NCBI RefSeq assembly: GCF_029852145.1
Contig: NC_079976.1
Location: 682,001 to 746,000 of the forward strand
Length of the DNA stretch: 64,000 nucleotides
Source: Microplitis mediator
Lineage: Eukaryota > Arthropoda > Insecta > Hymenoptera > Braconidae
Direction of reading: 5' to 3'
Below are positions 48,401 through 58,836 of this stretch, piece after piece. Under the pieces are notes generated by a model. It had not been told where the DNA came from. It saw nothing but the letters and a program-made list of their open reading frames with translations, and searched no databases. The number at the start of each line of letters is the position of its first letter. Positions within the stretch are counted from its first letter, which is position 1. The translations under genes were made by a program, and so were the position numbers.

Positions 48401-50177
48401 CTTTTTGAAGGAGAAGGAACATTTGATAAATCAAAATTTTCAGGAAATTTTTGCACCTTCGTAGACTAACTGTCCGAGTTAATGGAATTCTACTGTACTC
48501 GAAATTACGCCATTATGCGCCTGTATATGAGATCGCGGGTAATAAAAATACCTAATAATTTAAACTGTGATCTCAGCAGTGAAAAAAATATAATTTTATA
48601 AGTACATGCACTATAGCTTTCGTGCGAAATCATTGGCGTATTTTTCGAGTATTTCTTAAAAAAATTAATATATCTACACAGAAAAGAAGGATTTCTTGGG
48701 GCAAGAAAAATTTTGCATTATCAAATGAAAACGAAAATTTTCTTGAGACTAAAAATTTTTTCTTGCCCTAAAAATTTTTTTCTTGACTCAAGAAAATTTT
48801 TTCTTGCCCCAAGAAAATTTTCGTTTTCAATTCATAATGCGAAAAATTTCTTAGGACAAGTAAAAATTTTCTTGACGTGAGTAAAAGTTTGTTGCGCCAA
48901 GAAATCCTTTTTTTCTGTGTAGTAGATTTCCGTATAAGAAACTCACATTGATACATAAATTACTATTTTTAGACAGTAATAATGGCCAATAAATTGGTAG
49001 ATAAAATAAGAATTGGTTGGTTTGGAATGTGTCAAGTTGTCCACTTATATGTACTCAGTTATTTCGGACAGAAATTAATTGATCACAGTGAATATATACA
49101 CAAATCTGCGTAATTTTAATATTTTGTTATTTAATTTTTATCTTTATTCTGGCTGATAGTCGATAATATTTTTTTTTTACAGATGTTTAACTCAATGGTA
49201 CAGTTTTCCTCATAAAACGAAACCACTGATTGTTTTAATAATGCTGAGATGTAAAATACTGTCGAAAATAACGGCGGGAAAACTTTACGTTATGTCCGTA
49301 GAAAATTTTACGTCTGTAAGTTTTTTCAGTCAATTCCTATTAACTTTCAATACACGGAGAAAAATAAATGATTGGAGTTATCATACTAAATTTGTAGCTG
49401 CAATCATCTAGGATGATTAAAAAATTTTTCAGTGTAAAGATGGTTAGTGCTACAATTTGTTATAATTGCAGTTACCATTTTTTATAGTAACAGTTACCAT
49501 CAGGATGATAACAGTAACCATTAAGATGATTACAGCTACTATCAGGATGGTAATATTTACCATCAGGATAATAATGTTTCCTATCAAGGATAGTGATAAT
49601 TTATCACTGATAAAAACACTGATAAAGAAAAAAAAAAAATTATTAAATGCTATAAAAAAAATTGATCAAAAATTCAATAATTTTCAAGTACTGGTGCAAA
49701 ATTATAAATTTTTGATTACAAATATGATGACAAACATACTTAAATTTTATTTATAAAATTTTTACAAAAAAATGACAATTATTTATTTTTTACAATTATT
49801 TAAATCCATAATTTGATGTTTAAAGTCTACTTGTCTTAGATGGTAACTTTAATCATCTTTAATGGTAACTACTACAATTTCTGATGGTAACTGTAACCAT
49901 CTAAATCGTAAATACAACTATTTAAAATGATAACTGTAACTATCTCTAATTAACATACATGATTGTAACAGTTACCATAAATATGATTTATACAATCATC
50001 CAGATAGTTGTCACTACCATCGGGTTGATGGTAAAAAATTTTAACATAAATAGATAGTAACTGCAATCATTTAATTTTCTGAGTGTAGAGCGCTGGGTAA
50101 TTTTTTTTCTTTTTTTCGAATTACAGGTAATGAAAAAATCAATTTCTTATTTTACAGTACTGACGTCAGTACAGTAA
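45454..50177 (+). CDS. odorant receptor, divergent cluster copy Or-4
   Basis: Intact odorant receptor of 390 aa, the most diverged member. Exons: 45454-45597, 45671-45790, 46667-46784, 46843-47104, 47167-47283, 48126-48216, 48973-49109, 49183-49315, 50127-50177. Intron positions and phases equal those of the other four genes, so it shares their ancestor. It starts MDLFDDLNW, exon 4 ends HSCSMFTIIG, exon 7 has LSYFGQKLIDHSE, and the C-terminus is SISYFTVLTSVQ. Exon 5 is two codons shorter than in Or-1. Introns 2, 5, 6 and 8 each contain a separate inverted-repeat element, which makes this the longest gene of the cluster. It lacks the shared upstream block. Confidence 0.9.
45832..46601. mobile_element. 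770-bp MITE in Or-4 intron 2
   Basis: Ends CCCGTATAAAAAAGTTGCG and CGCAACTTTTTTACACGGG with TA on both sides. Inverted arms of roughly 90 bases include GCAGGTGATCCGCTGAATAT and ATATTCAGCTGATCACCTGC, then CATGTGGAAGTCATATTTTG and its mirror. The end sequence resembles that of 22795-23566. Confidence 0.9.
47315..48065. mobile_element. 750-bp element with GGGGCAGAGCGG arms in Or-4 intron 5
   Basis: The left end GGGGTGGGTGGGGCAGAGCG mirrors the right end CCGCTCTGCCCCACCCTCCC. Inside are several copies of a GNNCATTTTGCCCC word and its complement separated by A/T runs. The G/C-rich ends contrast sharply with the intron. It is non-coding. Confidence 0.8.
48677..48919. mobile_element. CACAGAAAA-type MITE in Or-4 intron 6
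   Basis: Ends CACAGAAAAGAAGGATTTCT and AGAAATCCTTTTTTTCTGTG with flanking TA. The interior repeats CTTGCCCTAAAAATTTT and CTTGACTCAAGAAAATTTT. It has the same end type as the elements at 2280-2933 and 55973-56158. Confidence 0.85.
49353..50085. mobile_element. MITE with internal GGTAACNNTAACCATC repeats, Or-4 intron 8
   Basis: Ends CACGGAGAAAAATAAATGAT and ATCATTTAATTTTCTGAGTG with flanking TA. Each side carries a run of degenerate ~17-base repeats of the type ATCAGGATGGTAACNGTAACC (49490-49580 and 49835-49990), in inverted relation. The middle is A-rich and non-coding. Confidence 0.75.
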
Positions 50178-50414
50178 TAAATATATATGAATATTCATAA
50201 ATATCAGCAATAAATCTGTGAGATTTAAAATTAGTATGACTGATTTTTAAAACAATAATTTTTTTTATAAGTAATATATTTGTTTTGTTAATAATAATTA
50301 ATAAAAAAATTTGAAAAAAAAGTTAGTGAACTAGAGTTTATTATTATTTGAAAATTAAATTAATAAGAGCCGGGAAAATGAGCAATCAACGCAGCGATTT
50401 AAAAAAAATTTGAA

Positions 50415-50848
50415 TAAATTGAATCTTCAAATTTTAATTATTGGAAAAATATAAACGCTACTTACAGATAAATATGAAATATATAAAAAATTGATTGTAT
50501 GTTGCCAAAAATATTTAAAAGTCACGTTAAAAAATTTTTGATAGCAATTGGCATCTTATAGCCAGACAACTTGCTGCTAAGAAAGTCGAAATAAGAATGG
50601 GCTGTCCTCAGCAGCGTTGGGTAGAAACAATATCGATTACATTTATTCTGTATGATGGACATGCACGATTTACCTGCTACTTCAAAAGCCACCTGCTGAC
50701 AAAAGATAATAAAATATACTTTTTCCTAGAACACTGGACTGATGTCCGAACAAAAGACTCAGGAAATCTTTAAATCTTTTAGTCTCTTTAAAGTCTCGTT
50801 ACTGCAAAATATTATCAAAAAGATGTTTCATTGTTTCTTTTTATAAAA
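50415..50848 (+). promoter_or_regulatory. conserved upstream block of Or-5
   Basis: The last ~290 bases before the ATG differ from the Or-1 block at only about a dozen positions (estimated by eye), although Or-5 exons are clearly diverged from Or-1. Shared words include TAGCCAGACAACTTGCTGCT, AATGGGCTGTCCTCAGCAGC and TCAGGAAATCTTTAAATCTT. Confidence 0.6.
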
Positions 50849-53800
50849 ATGGACGTCTTTGATAGCATGCACTGGAGAACAACAAAGAAACTGCTGTCTG
50901 CGATAGGATTGTGGCCTTTTCAGCCGGTTATTCAACGAATAGTAGTCGGAGCTTTCGTTTATTTTATCATACAGAGTATATTTATATGTGTGGTACTTGA
51001 GTACTTTGTATCGCTTCCAAATCGACACACGAATTAGTTATAACTAAATTTAATATATTTTATGATTTTAGTCTTTGAAATTGATTGTGTCATGGGGAAA
51101 TTTGGCTGAGACGCTTTACAGTGTGCCAATACTTGTCTACTTTTCGATGATTCAAGTTAAAATAACTAACTGTCATTTGAATCTACATAAGGTAATTTAA
51201 TTTTTATTTATTTTTTTAAATTTAACAGTTGGTTTTATTATTTACAGGCTAAATTTTTACTATTACGAGTCAAAAGAGATTGGGAATCAAAATTAGAAGA
51301 TTCTGAATTTGAAATATTACGTAATGATGGACGTATCCATAAAATAATAATGGATGTTTACTTTAGTAAGTTACGAAATTCAAAGCATCAAATCCACAGG
51401 GATTTCTTTTATTTCAGAATTTTGCATGGCTCAAGCGCGCGCTCAAACGATCAGTAATTTTTGACCGTATCGCTGATATTAAATTGTGTGTACATCGCAA
51501 TCGGTTAAAGTTAAACTCACAAAATGGATTTTTTTTTCTATTCTGGACCTATACTCTAAATTTTCTGGACTTATAAGTTTTTAAGAGTTCACTACCTTTT
51601 TTTAAAAACATTTTTCACAAAATTAACTACAGTTGACTCAGTAACGGTCAGTCTTTAAGTTCTGGATCATTACTCTATGGTAGAAATACTGCTAGATAAC
51701 TACTGGTAGAATTTTTTCCTGTAATCGTTTTTGCATATAGTAGTCTAGCCTAATGCTAGACTTAAAAAAACGATTCTTTTTCTTTACACGGAAAAAAATA
51801 AATAGTAAATGCAACATGATGCAGTCTTGGTAAATAAACATGAGGAAATCATGTGGCAGCAACATGAGAAAAATCATGTGGCAGCAACATGATTTTCATG
51901 TAGCCTTAATAGCATAAAATTAAGCTCCAACAACTAAATATTTATGCTTCAGAAAAATCATTTATTATCAAGCAACTAGATTTTTTCGAATTTATAACAT
52001 TGCAGATGAAAATTAGAGTAAATTATCAAATTAAATCATTTGTAAATGATATTTTTGCTTAAGGGGTTAGGGGTAGTCAGGATTTTCAAAAAATCGATTT
52101 TCTGCTTGATAATAAATAATTTTTCTGAAGCATAAATATTTAGTTGTTGGAGCTTCATTTTATGCTATTAAGACTACATGAAAATCATGTTGCTGCCACA
52201 TGATTTTTCTCATGCTACCCTCGCAGATTTGAATCACGGTGGAAACACCGTGGAAGTGTAAACACCGTGGATCCACCGTGGTTACACGGTGGGTTTGTTC
52301 TATTTCACCACCAGGTATACACAGTGTATCCACTGTGATTACGCGGTATATCCACCGTGATTCCACGGTGGCTTGACCACTGTGTATACACGGTGTTTCC
52401 ACTGCGATTACGCGGTGTATCCACCGTGATTCCACGGTGGCTTTGTGCTATTTCTCCACCGTGGTTCCACGGTGTATCCACCGCATAATCACAGTGGAAA
52501 CACCGTGTATACACAGTGGTCAAGCCACCGTGGAATCACGGTGGATACACCGCGTAATCACAGTGGTAGAATGGAACAAACCCACTGTGTTTCCACCGTG
52601 ATTCAAATCTGCGAGGGTACCGCAACATGATTGTCATGTAGCCGAAACATGACAAATCATGTGGATTTCATCATGTTACATTTACTATTTATTTTTTTTC
52701 GTGTATAAACTAAATTATAACAATGAAAATTCATATGAATACGATTTATTTGATTTTTAAATTAAATATAATTATTAAAGGTGGATTAATTTGCGTAGCG
52801 ACTGTGTACATCGTACTGCCATTAATGTCACCTCTCCTCGACATAATCATCCCCCTGAATGAAACCAGGGAAAGAATATTACCCTATCCAGCGGAATACT
52901 TTATAGACATCCAAAAAAATTTTTTTATGCTCTACCCTCACGGAGCGATAGTAACTCCCATAGCTTTGACAATTCTCGTGGGATTTGATTCACTCTACGC
53001 AGGTTTTGTTCAGCATGCCTGCAGCATGTTTACTATCATTGGGTAATTACTACCCAAAATTTACCCAACGACAATAATAATAATTTAAAAACTTTTTTCA
53101 ACTGCTAGAAGGCGCCTAGAGAATTTGACTGTCGACAGAAATAATATCGATGAAGAAAAAAATTCCCTGAATGAAAATCATGGTCTCCAGTCATTTATTA
53201 CTTGTGTTAAAATGCATAAAGATATTTTACAGTAAGTTAATGTGATTTAATATAAAATTTTTACATATAAAACTACAATATATATGTTCATATGTTGAAG
53301 GTTTGTAAAACTTGTAGAAAAATACTACTCTAATTATTTTTTTGTGCTACTTGGCGTTATTGTGGTCGGTTTAAGCGCCACAGGTTTTCAAGTTTGTAAT
53401 TAAATATTTTTAAAAACTGCCAATAATTATCTTAAATAATTTATCGTTTAGTTTGTAGTCTTGTTAAGTGGAGTAGGTGAAAAAGTACGCTGTCTTTGGT
53501 ACGCGATGGGCCAAGTGACTCATTTATTTTTTTTGAGTTACGTCGGACAGAAGTTAATAGATCACAGTCAAATTATCAACGCGTCGCTGTAATAATTTTA
53601 TCAAAAATTCATATTTCCTATATTTTTTATCATGAAATTAATATTATTTTTTAATTTAATTCTTTGACAGATGTGCCGCTAAGTGGTACGACTATCCCCA
53701 AAAAATGAAAGCGTTAATTATTTTAATGCTGATGAGAGGCAAAAGAGTATCGAAGGTATCGGCTGGTAAAATTTATGTCATGTCAATTGAAAATTTCAGC

Positions 53801-53927
53801 TCCGTGAGTGTAAAGATTTTATTTTGATTAATTTAACTAATGGTTTAAAAAAAAAAAAAAAAAAAAATTACAGGTAATAAAAGCTTCAATGTCATATTTT
53901 GCCGTCCTTACATCTATGGAGTCATAA
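50849..53927 (+). CDS. odorant receptor, cluster copy Or-5
   Basis: Intact odorant receptor of 393 aa. Exons: 50849-50992, 51072-51191, 51248-51365, 52781-53042, 53109-53231, 53301-53391, 53452-53588, 53671-53803, 53874-53927. The donor after exon 6 is the weaker GTTTGT; all others are ordinary. It starts MDVFDSMHW, exon 4 ends HACSMFTIIG, exon 7 has LSYVGQKLIDHSQ, and the end is MSYFAVLTSMES. Intron 3 is 1.4 kb because of two nested elements (51787-52703). The protein is intermediate: clearly closer to Or-1/2/3 than Or-4 is, but well diverged, while its upstream block is almost the same as theirs. A relic of a similar gene lies at 32088. Confidence 0.9.
51787..52703. mobile_element. outer MITE in Or-5 intron 3
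   Basis: Ends CACGGAAAAAAATAAATAGT and ACTATTTATTTTTTTTCGTG with TA on both sides. Long inner arms mirror each other: GCAACATGATTTTCATGTAG, GCTCCAACAACTAAATATTT and TATGCTTCAGAAAAATCATT recur inverted at 52080-52200. The right arm is interrupted by the element at 52218-52617. Confidence 0.9.
52218..52617. mobile_element. 400-bp nested element of CACGGTGG palindromes
   Basis: Ends CCCTCGCAGATTTGAATCAC and GTGATTCAAATCTGCGAGGG with TA on both sides. The whole interior is built of variants of CCACCGTG/CACGGTGG, CACCGTGTATACACNGTGG and GATTACGCGGTGTATCCACC, arranged so that the two halves are inverted copies. Base composition is much richer in G/C than the host intron. Short open frames across it are repeat artefacts. 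Confidence 0.9.
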
Positions 53928-54137
53928 ATATTGTAATTGTCGATCATAATTTATCACTTTTTTCAAATAATTTATACAATTTCTTTGATGTTGTAAAAAT
54001 ATTAAAATAATTTATTTTGAATGCGATAATAACTCGTTACTTTTTAATTTAAAAAAAATTTATGACGTCGCCATATTCTATAATATGAGTACCAAAAAAT
54101 TAATTAGTCAATAATGTAGATAAATAATAACTAACAT

Positions 54138-54455
54138 TACCTACATATCTATCATATTAAAAAAGAACATTTACATCTAGAAGACATTTCAAATCGTAAG
54201 GTAAAAAAAAAATAACTTGTAACGACATCTGTTTTTTTTTAATTTGTTAAAACTTTTTGTTATTTAATATAACAATAGATTCTAAGAAAAAAAAAAGAAA
54301 AAAGTATTGTAAAATTGTTTGATGCTAATTCTTGACGCAGAGCACTTGGATATGGGTTACATTTTGGGACCTAGAAAAATTTTGGATTTAAACTGGAATT
54401 AAAAAAAAAAATCTTAATCATAAAAGACAATTTCTTTCAAATTATTTTTTATAGA
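54138..54455 (+). repeat. Or-5 3' flank, duplicated at the left cluster edge
   Basis: This ~320-base stretch matches 32186-32510 with scattered differences (TATCATATTAAAAAAGAAC, CTTGTAACGACATCTGTTTT, TTCTTGACGCAGAGCACTTG). It marks the shared downstream part of Or-5 and the relic at 32088-32520. Confidence 0.8.
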
Positions 54456-54610
54456 ACGATGAGAATCTATGAGATATAAATAATATAATTGAGATATAAA
54501 TTAGAGAAATTAGATAGTTTAGCTTTAATTATTTTATTTTATTTAATAATACTTTTAGATACAAAATATGACATTTTTTTAGTACAGAGTAATAATTGAT
54601 TAATAGGTAA

Positions 54611-55313
54611 TCACAAATCAATCTCGTAATGATGATCCTTTTTCAGCAGCAGGATATCTTCCTCGCTAATTTTCATAAGTCTATCGATAGCTTCTGAATG
54701 TTTTTCTTTAGCTTCGAAGTACATTTTTTCGTAGTCCGTACCCTTGATGATTTCTCTTGCACATGGACATTTTTCAATGTTTAGAATCAAATTTTTTGCT
54801 GATGTGATAGCATTCACACGGTACTCGAAAAAGTCTATATCTACTTCTTTTAATGTTTTACCATCAATCAACCTCGGTTTGATCCCTTTTTTCAAATCGT
54901 CTTGTAAATGAGTAACATGCTCAAGTTCATGAAAGGCATATTCTGCAGTTAAACATTCAGATCGAATCCCTCTGAAATTGAATGTCTTGCAATAACAGCC
55001 TGGTCTACAATCGCATTCGATTTGGTCTTCCTGAATATATTACAAAAAATTAAATATTAACAACAAAGTAAAAACATGTAGTTATTTTATTTTAATGATA
55101 CTGAAGTTAGCCGACGTCTAATAATTTTAGGATTTTTTTAGAAAGAATAAATTATAAGAAAAAGTTGCACCTGTAGTTTTATAAATTTTCTACATGTGCA
55201 TATTTTGAGTTTTTGTTTTTTATAATTGATTTGTTGAAAAAAACTTTAGGATCATTTAATTTAGAAAATATAATTATAAATTATTTTCAACTTACCTGTA
55301 TTTTTGAACTCAT
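54611..55313 (-). CDS. small Cys-containing protein family, copy C
   Basis: Unrecognised 145-aa protein. Minus-strand exons: 55313-55296 (MSSKIQ) and 55030-54611, joined in phase 0 at a GTAAG donor and a TATTCAG acceptor. The first exon has only six codons and no hydrophobic stretch, so no signal peptide is seen. Exon 2 starts EDQIECDCRPGCYCK, with two CxC-like motifs, and later has KCPCAREIIKGTDYEKMYF and a charged C-terminus ending HHYEIDL. The same gene plan (six-codon exon 1, EDxxx(E)CxC start, KCxC...D[YW]xKK[YF]) appears in copies A and B on the other strand. About 240 bases upstream of its ATG match the upstream regions of A and B. Function unknown, probably intracellular. Confidence 0.7.
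55095..55255 (+). mobile_element. GAAGTTAGCAGAC-family MITE in the intron of copy C
   Basis: Starts ATGATACTGAAGTTAGCCGA and ends ACTTTAGGATCAT. It keeps TTGCACCTGTAG and CTACATGTGCATATT but is shortened to about 160 bases by an internal deletion near the right end. Confidence 0.75.
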
Positions 55314-55606
55314 GTTTTTTGTTATCCTTGAAACTTTCGATAATCGTTCCAATTACTTGTTGAACGTGGAATTTTATAATCTAACCTTAAATAAGTATTT
55401 TATAGCATTTAGTCAAGTAACATTATTATCATACTCAGGAAAAAATAATATTTTAAAGTAAATATATACATACAATTGTTTGGATAAAATAACTTGTACG
55501 GGATAAAACGGAAATAGAAATCTTAATCTTATAAATGCGTATAAGACAAAGATCACTCCCACTCACAATTATAAATACGACATTAAATGATAAGTATGTA
55601 CATTAG

Positions 55607-56467
55607 GGTGCTTCAAAAAAAAACTTAAATTTTTTTTTTGCTCTTACCCCCTAAAACGTTAGTGGTTGCCGAGAAAAAAATCCTCCCAAAAGATGAGCTC
55701 TCTAGCTCAACTCTAAGAGGTCGCTATTTTAATTTTAATTTCCCACCTGATTAACATGTAAAAATTTATTTTTTTATTCAAAGTGTAATTACTCGTAAGC
55801 TGCTCAATATTTTTCAAATTTATACACAGACCTTTAAAGCTGAGTCCTCAAGCTTTCTAAAACCCTATGACAAGTCATAATTATCCCCAATTGAAGCTAG
55901 CAAAAAATAAATTGAAAATTAACAATTTCATTTTGAAATACAAAATCGATACTTTTCAGATACACAGAAAAAACAGATATCTTGAAACAAGAAAATATTT
56001 TTGAAGACAAACGGGAACCAAGTCAAGATTTTCTTGAGCCAAGAGAATTCGTCTTGGTTGAAGAAGATTTCTACTTTATCTGAGAAAATTTAGGTCTCCA
56101 AAAAAATTTTCTTGAATCAAGAATATTTACCTTCAGTCGAGAATTTTTTTTTTGTGTGTAGCTTTAATTGACAATTGAATAATGGTAATTATGACTTGTT
56201 TTAGAAAGGGTTTTAGAAAGCTTGAGGACTCAGCTTTAAAGGTCTGTGTATAAATTTGAAAAATATTGAGCAGCTTACAAGTAATTACACTTTGAATAAA
56301 AAAATAAATTTTTACATGTTAATCAGATGGGAAATTAAAATTAAAATAGCGACCTCTTAGAGTTGAGCTAGAGAGCTCATCTTTTGGGAGGATTTTTTTC
56401 TCGGCAACCACTAACGTTTTAGGGGGTAAGAGCAAAAAAAAAATTAAAGTTTTTTTTTGAAGCACCC
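55607..56467. mobile_element. long-armed palindromic element, GGGTGCTTC ends
   Basis: Ends GGGTGCTTCAAAAAAAAACT and TTTTTTTTTGAAGCACCC with TA on both sides. The two arms are inverted copies over about 290 bases each (for example GAGCTCTCTAGCTCAACTCT against AGAGTTGAGCTAGAGAGCTC, and CTTTAAAGCTGAGTCCTCAA against its mirror). Another MITE (55973-56158) sits in the loop. It lies between copy C and copies A/B. Confidence 0.9.
55973..56158. mobile_element. CACAGAAAAA MITE, uninterrupted copy
   Basis: Starts CACAGAAAAAACAGATATCT and ends in a T-run plus TGTG, with flanking TA. The body matches 2280-2933 without the inner 428-bp insertion, reading AATATTTACCTTCAGTC straight through. It is therefore the empty-site reference for that insertion. 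Confidence 0.85.
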
Positions 56468-56491
56468 TAATGTATATGTAATGATTTACAC

Positions 56492-57305
56492 GGCAGGTAT
56501 ACGACCTAGCCATAAGCGACCCTACCAAAAATAAAACCCTACCCAATTGAAATCAGCCGCATCATAACTACCTAGAAAATTCCCGCTCCAAAAAAATATT
56601 CTACTATCTCAAAATCTCTACCAATGAAAAAATCTACCATGATATAATCACTAGCAGAAAAAAAACTCTACTAAGTTGCATTTATGAATAAGCTCTACCG
56701 TTTGAAAATCCCTACCCTCAACTTTAAAACGTATATTTACAGACAATAAATTTATTTTTAATTAATTGGGAATCATTCAAGAAGATTTAGGAATATAATT
56801 TTATAATTCAGCACTAATTAATTAAAAGGTAATTATTTAATATTGTTTGAACGTTTAGTGCACATGTTAGAAAATATAATTAACACGACTTTTTCGTTAG
56901 TTCATAGGAAACTATTTGGAAAGAAAGTTATGAATCATTTTGGTTTTAAGATCCCAAATGCTAATTATTCATTAATTAATTGGTCCTAAATAATAAAGTC
57001 ATATTCCTAAATCTTCCCAAATGATTCCCAATTAATTAAAAATAATTTTAATGTCTGTAAAATATACATTCTAAAGTTGATGGTAGAGATTTTAAAAGGT
57101 AAAGTTTATTCGTAAATGCAACTTGGTAGTGTTTTTTTTTCTAGCAGTAATTATATCATGGTAGATTTTTTCATTGGTGGAGATTTTGGGATAGTAGAAT
57201 ATTTTTTTGGAGCGGGAATTTCCTAGGTAGGGATGATGCGGCTGACTTCAATTGGGTAGGGTTTTATTTTTGGTAGGGTCGCTTATGGCTAGGTCATATC
57301 CTGCC
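56492..57305. mobile_element. long-armed palindromic element, GGCAGG ends
   Basis: Ends GGCAGGTATACGACCTAGCC and GGCTAGGTCATATCCTGCC are mirrored. The arms extend about 300 bases (CCATAAGCGACCCTACCAAA, TCTACCATGATATAATCACT and mirrors). The right arm runs directly into the upstream region of copy A. Half of the element is repeated ahead of copy B (58314-58516). Confidence 0.85.
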
Positions 57306-57638
57306 AGAAATATTCTAAATACAATTGTGACTCACATTTTCATTTTCACGAATATTTTCACTTTTCACAATCCGTGGGCGCGAGTGATACATCTCTTCTA
57401 CGCATATATATATAAAATTTCTGGTTTCGTTTTATCCTGTACAAGTTATTTTATCCAAACAATTGTATGTATATACTTTAAAATATTATTTTTTATTGAG
57501 TATGATAATAATAAGTTACTTGACTAAATGCTATAAAATATTTATATAAGGTTAGATTATAAAAATTCCAGGTTCAATCAGTAATTGGAACGGTTATCGA
57601 AAGTTTTAAGGATAACAAAAAAAATTAATTAAAAAATA

Positions 57639-58156
57639 ATGGTAAGTTGAAGATAATATGTAAAATTATATTTTTAAATCAAATATATGTGTTTAATTAA
57701 TTGCTAATTTTTAATTTTTTGTAATATATTCAGGAAGACATTGTAGACGAATGTAGCTGCGCTAGTGAAAACTGTTACGGTAAAATTAAATACCCAGGCG
57801 TCTACATAAAACAGGAATGTCGCATGTTTGAACATTTTATTGTTAATATTGGACTCATGTTGGAAGAGCGATCCAAACTTAAATCTAAACCTCAAGATGA
57901 TCCAGAAGTACAGTCTAAATTGTCCCTTAACGGCAGTATCGTCGCAGCTCATATCAACATTACATATAGATGTGATGCACGTTTAAAAAAATGTACTTGT
58001 GTCAATCAGTTTGTCAAGAATACGGATTGGGGAAAAAAATACATGGATTTCAAAGAAAATTCTGAAATTGCGAATAAAATAATGAGTATAGGTGTGGAAA
58101 ATATGGACAATATAAAGAAAAATCCTTCTTACTATATTGACACATACTTACAGTAA
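57639..58156 (+). CDS. small Cys-containing protein family, copy A
   Basis: Unrecognised protein. Exon 2 is 57734-58156 (EDIVDECSCASENCYG ... ending YYIDTYLQ). By analogy with copy B, exon 1 should carry the ATG, but the B start codon has been lost here (ATG replaced within AATTAATTAA). The only upstream ATG is the three bases directly before the GTAAGT donor (57639-57641), which would give Met then exon 2, 141 aa. An internal Met in exon 2 (57824) is the alternative start, giving 110 aa. Cysteines of copy B are kept, plus one more (CTC in place of CPY). The gene is a tandem duplicate of copy B; the intron is nearly identical but exon 2 differs at about 40 of 140 residues. Confidence 0.6.
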
Positions 58157-58313
58157 TAAATAATTATTATAATGATCTACCTAATACTATCATTCTACTT
58201 AATTTTGTATTGATAAAATCTTGTAATGATTATTAATTAAGTAACGAAGTAAGAGAGAATTTAATTATATTATCTACGATACTAAATTTTTTGTTTTGAC
58301 TATTTGAAATAGC

Positions 58314-58516
58314 AAATTTATTCGTAAATGCAACTTGGTAGTGTTTTTTTTCTAGCAGTGATTATATCATGGTAGATTTTTTCATTGGTGGAGATTTGGG
58401 GATAGTCGAATATTTTTTTGGAGTAGGAATTTTCTAGGTAGGTAGGATGCGGCTGACTTCAATTGGGTAGGGTTTTATTTTTGGTAGGGTCGCTTATGGC
58501 TAGGTCGTATCCTGCC
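58314..58516 (+). mobile_element. right half of the GGCAGG-ended element
   Basis: Matches 57102-57305 (TTATTCGTAAATGCAACTTG ... GGCTAGGTCGTATCCTGCC) but lacks the left arm. It was carried along when the copy A unit was duplicated. The tandem junction is at about 58312, where the A-unit 3' flank meets the middle of the element. Confidence 0.85.
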
Positions 58517-58836
58517 AGAAATATTCTAAATACAATCGTGACTCACATTTTCATTTTCACGAATATTTTCACTTTTCACAATTCGTAGGCGCGAATGATC
58601 CATCTCTTCTACGCATATATATATAAAATTTCTGGTTTCGTTTTATCCTGTACACGTTATTTTATCCAAACAATTGTATGTATATATTTACTTTAAAATA
58701 TTATTTTTTCCTGAGTATGATAATAATGTTACTTGACTAAATGCTATAAAATATTGATTTAAGGTTAGATTATAAAAATTCCACGTTCAATCAGTAATTG
58801 GAACGGTTATCGAAAGTTTTAAGGATAACGAAAAAC

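Noticed and set aside
52160..52630. Overlapping open frames of 60-90 codons on both strands rich in His, Thr and Val
   Set aside because: They read through the CACGGTGG palindromic element. The repeats lack stops in several frames, so the frames are artefacts.
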